From Asaia bogorensis (lineage in GTDB: Bacteria > Pseudomonadota > Alphaproteobacteria > Acetobacterales > Acetobacteraceae), in NCBI GenBank assembly GCA_945873675.1, contig CAMCEP010000211.1, positions 1 through 5,210 of the forward strand: a stretch of DNA of 5,210 nt, written 5' to 3'. Both the position numbers and the translations under genes were made by a program. The notes beneath the pieces were generated by a model. That model saw only the letters and a list, made by a program, of their open reading frames with translations, was not told where the DNA came from and ran no database searches. Of this stretch, positions 4,231 to 5,210 are shown in pieces; positions within the stretch are counted from its first letter, which is position 1; every line of letters begins with the position of its first letter.

Positions 4231-5210
4231 GCCAAGCCAAGGGCTTTCCGCGCTACCGCCAGCGCATCCCCCGCCGCATCCAGCCGCATCCAATCAATCG
4301 GCCCAGGATCGGCTTGTGCGGCGCGTTCCAATACCGCGATGGTCGCGTCAGAAGCATCGCCGCGCCGCGCCAGGATGCGGGATTTCAGGATTTCCATAGG
4401 CGCTTCAAGCCAAAAACCCTGAAACGGCACACCCATGCGCGCCGCGATTTCCGCTGCCTTTTGCCGATGCCCCGCGTCCAGAAACATCGCATCCAGCGCC
4501 ACCGCATGGCCTTGGCGCAAAGCGGCCTCGGCATTCATGAATAATTCTTCATGTGTGGCGCGGCTGACTTCTTCGGCATAGGCCTCGGGCGGGAGGGGCT
4601 CCTCTGGCGCCAGGCCAAAGCGCCGTTTGCGGAACTCATCAGATCGCAGCAGCACGGCGCCAGGGGCGGCGCCAAGGGCGGGGGCTAGGCCGCGCGCCAG
4701 GGTGGATTTGCCGGTACCTTGCAACCCGCCCACCGCAATCAGCCGTGGGGGCGCTGGCGCCAGATAATCCGCGGCCGCCAGCAAAAGCGAAACACCATCG
4801 CGCCCGCGCGCTGCGGCAACATGCGCGCGCACCAGGGCGCGGAGGCCAAGCCAGAGAGGCAAAAGGCCGAGCACGCCATAATCGCCCGACCGCGCCAAAT
4901 ACCGGTTCAGCACACGGTTCGCCGCTGCCCGCCACGCCTGCCGGTCCAGATCCATCAGCAGGAAGGCCAGATCATAGACTGTATCAATCCGCGCCAAAGC
5001 CTCATCAAATTCCAGCGCATCGAAGGGCGTGGGCTTGCCCTGGCACAGGCAGAGATTTCCCAGATGGAGATCGCCATGGCAGCGCCGGATGCGCCCTTCC
5101 GCCGCGCGGGCGGCCAGCAAGGGGCCGCTGCGCACAAGTGCTGCCTGAAACTGCTCGGCAAGCGGGGCGATGGCGGCTTCCGGCAAGCCCGCAGCGCGGG
5201 CCGCGCGCAG
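4224..5210 (-). CDS. Bifunctional APH-like kinase / P-loop kinase protein (N-terminus outside window)
   Basis: This is a fusion of the COG2187 and COG0645 type, usually near 500 residues; about 328 are visible. The frame runs open to base 5210, so the start lies beyond the window. The first in-frame start-like codon, TTG at 5186, lies inside the domain and is not the start. Numbering from that TTG, the APH-like half keeps the catalytic loop HGDLHLGN (37-44) and the FDALEFDEALARIDTVYDLA stretch (55-74) with its second acidic metal site. The C-terminal P-loop half has Walker A GLQGTGKST (154-162, bases 4701-4727), RSDEFRKRRFG (181-191), LDAMFLDAGHR (231-241) and the WLEAPMEILKSRILARR region (259-275) typical of small-molecule kinases. 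The substrate is unknown, and there is no reason to call it an antibiotic resistance gene. In M. tuberculosis a protein of this architecture, Rv2004c, sits next to a Usp gene in the DosR regulon, as here. It is cytoplasmic and lies upstream of usp on the same strand. Confidence 0.9.
   Translation of the reverse strand: MRAARAAGLPEAAIAPLAEQFQAALVRSGPLLAARAAEGRIRRCHGDLHLGNLCLCQGKPTPFDALEFDEALARIDTVYDLAFLLMDLDRQAWRAAANRVLNRYLARSGDYGVLGLLPLWLGLRALVRAHVAAARGRDGVSLLLAAADYLAPAPPRLIAVGGLQGTGKSTLARGLAPALGAAPGAVLLRSDEFRKRRFGLAPEEPLPPEAYAEEVSRATHEELFMNAEAALRQGHAVALDAMFLDAGHRQKAAEIAARMGVPFQGFWLEAPMEILKSRILARRGDASDATIAVLERAAQADPGPIDWMRLDAAGDALAVARKALGLAG

Noticed and set aside
4224..5210. Aminoglycoside resistance gene
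   Set aside because: The APH-like motif is general to this kinase superfamily. The fused P-loop kinase half and the Usp neighbour mark the COG2187/COG0645 family, which is not a resistance family.

Overview
The window is a compact, GC-rich stretch of bacterial chromosome. Codon use (strong G/C at third positions), a DHAD of the ACGG/[2Fe-2S] type with a THPGG...CYAD tail, and the overall gene style point to an alphaproteobacterium. Rhodospirillales/Acetobacteraceae is my best guess, by recognition only. There is no sign of a mobile element, CRISPR array, tRNA or rRNA.

Plus strand, left part. The window opens inside ilvD (dihydroxy-acid dehydratase, branched-chain amino acid synthesis), which runs to 1686. 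Its stop overlaps the GTG start of a small secreted protein of unknown function (1683-2099) in a GTGA junction, and this junction sits at the exact centre of a perfect 19-bp palindrome. After a 99-bp gap comes a small His/Tyr/Gly-rich lipoprotein (2199-2456). Its Shine-Dalgarno lies wholly inside a 17-bp hairpin that ends one base before the ATG.

Minus strand, right part. Three genes read leftwards: a bifunctional APH-like kinase/P-loop kinase protein (5210-4224, its N-terminus outside the window), a tandem-domain universal stress protein (4154-3276), and a pirin-family cupin (3173-2463). The pirin and the lipoprotein converge with only 6 bp between their stops, and a GC hairpin at that point may terminate both. 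The kinase-then-usp order matches the arrangement of Rv2004c and Rv2005c in the M. tuberculosis dormancy regulon as I recall it, so a stress or low-oxygen role is a reasonable inference.

The coding content is mostly of known families. The least explained material is the set of inverted repeats at gene junctions (1674-1692, 2088-2111, 2158-2197, 2457-2475, 3202-3275, 4205-4230) and the two small exported proteins. I see no case for a wholly new multi-gene system, but the 2158-2197 hairpin and the 1674-1692 palindrome are good candidates for undescribed cis-regulation.
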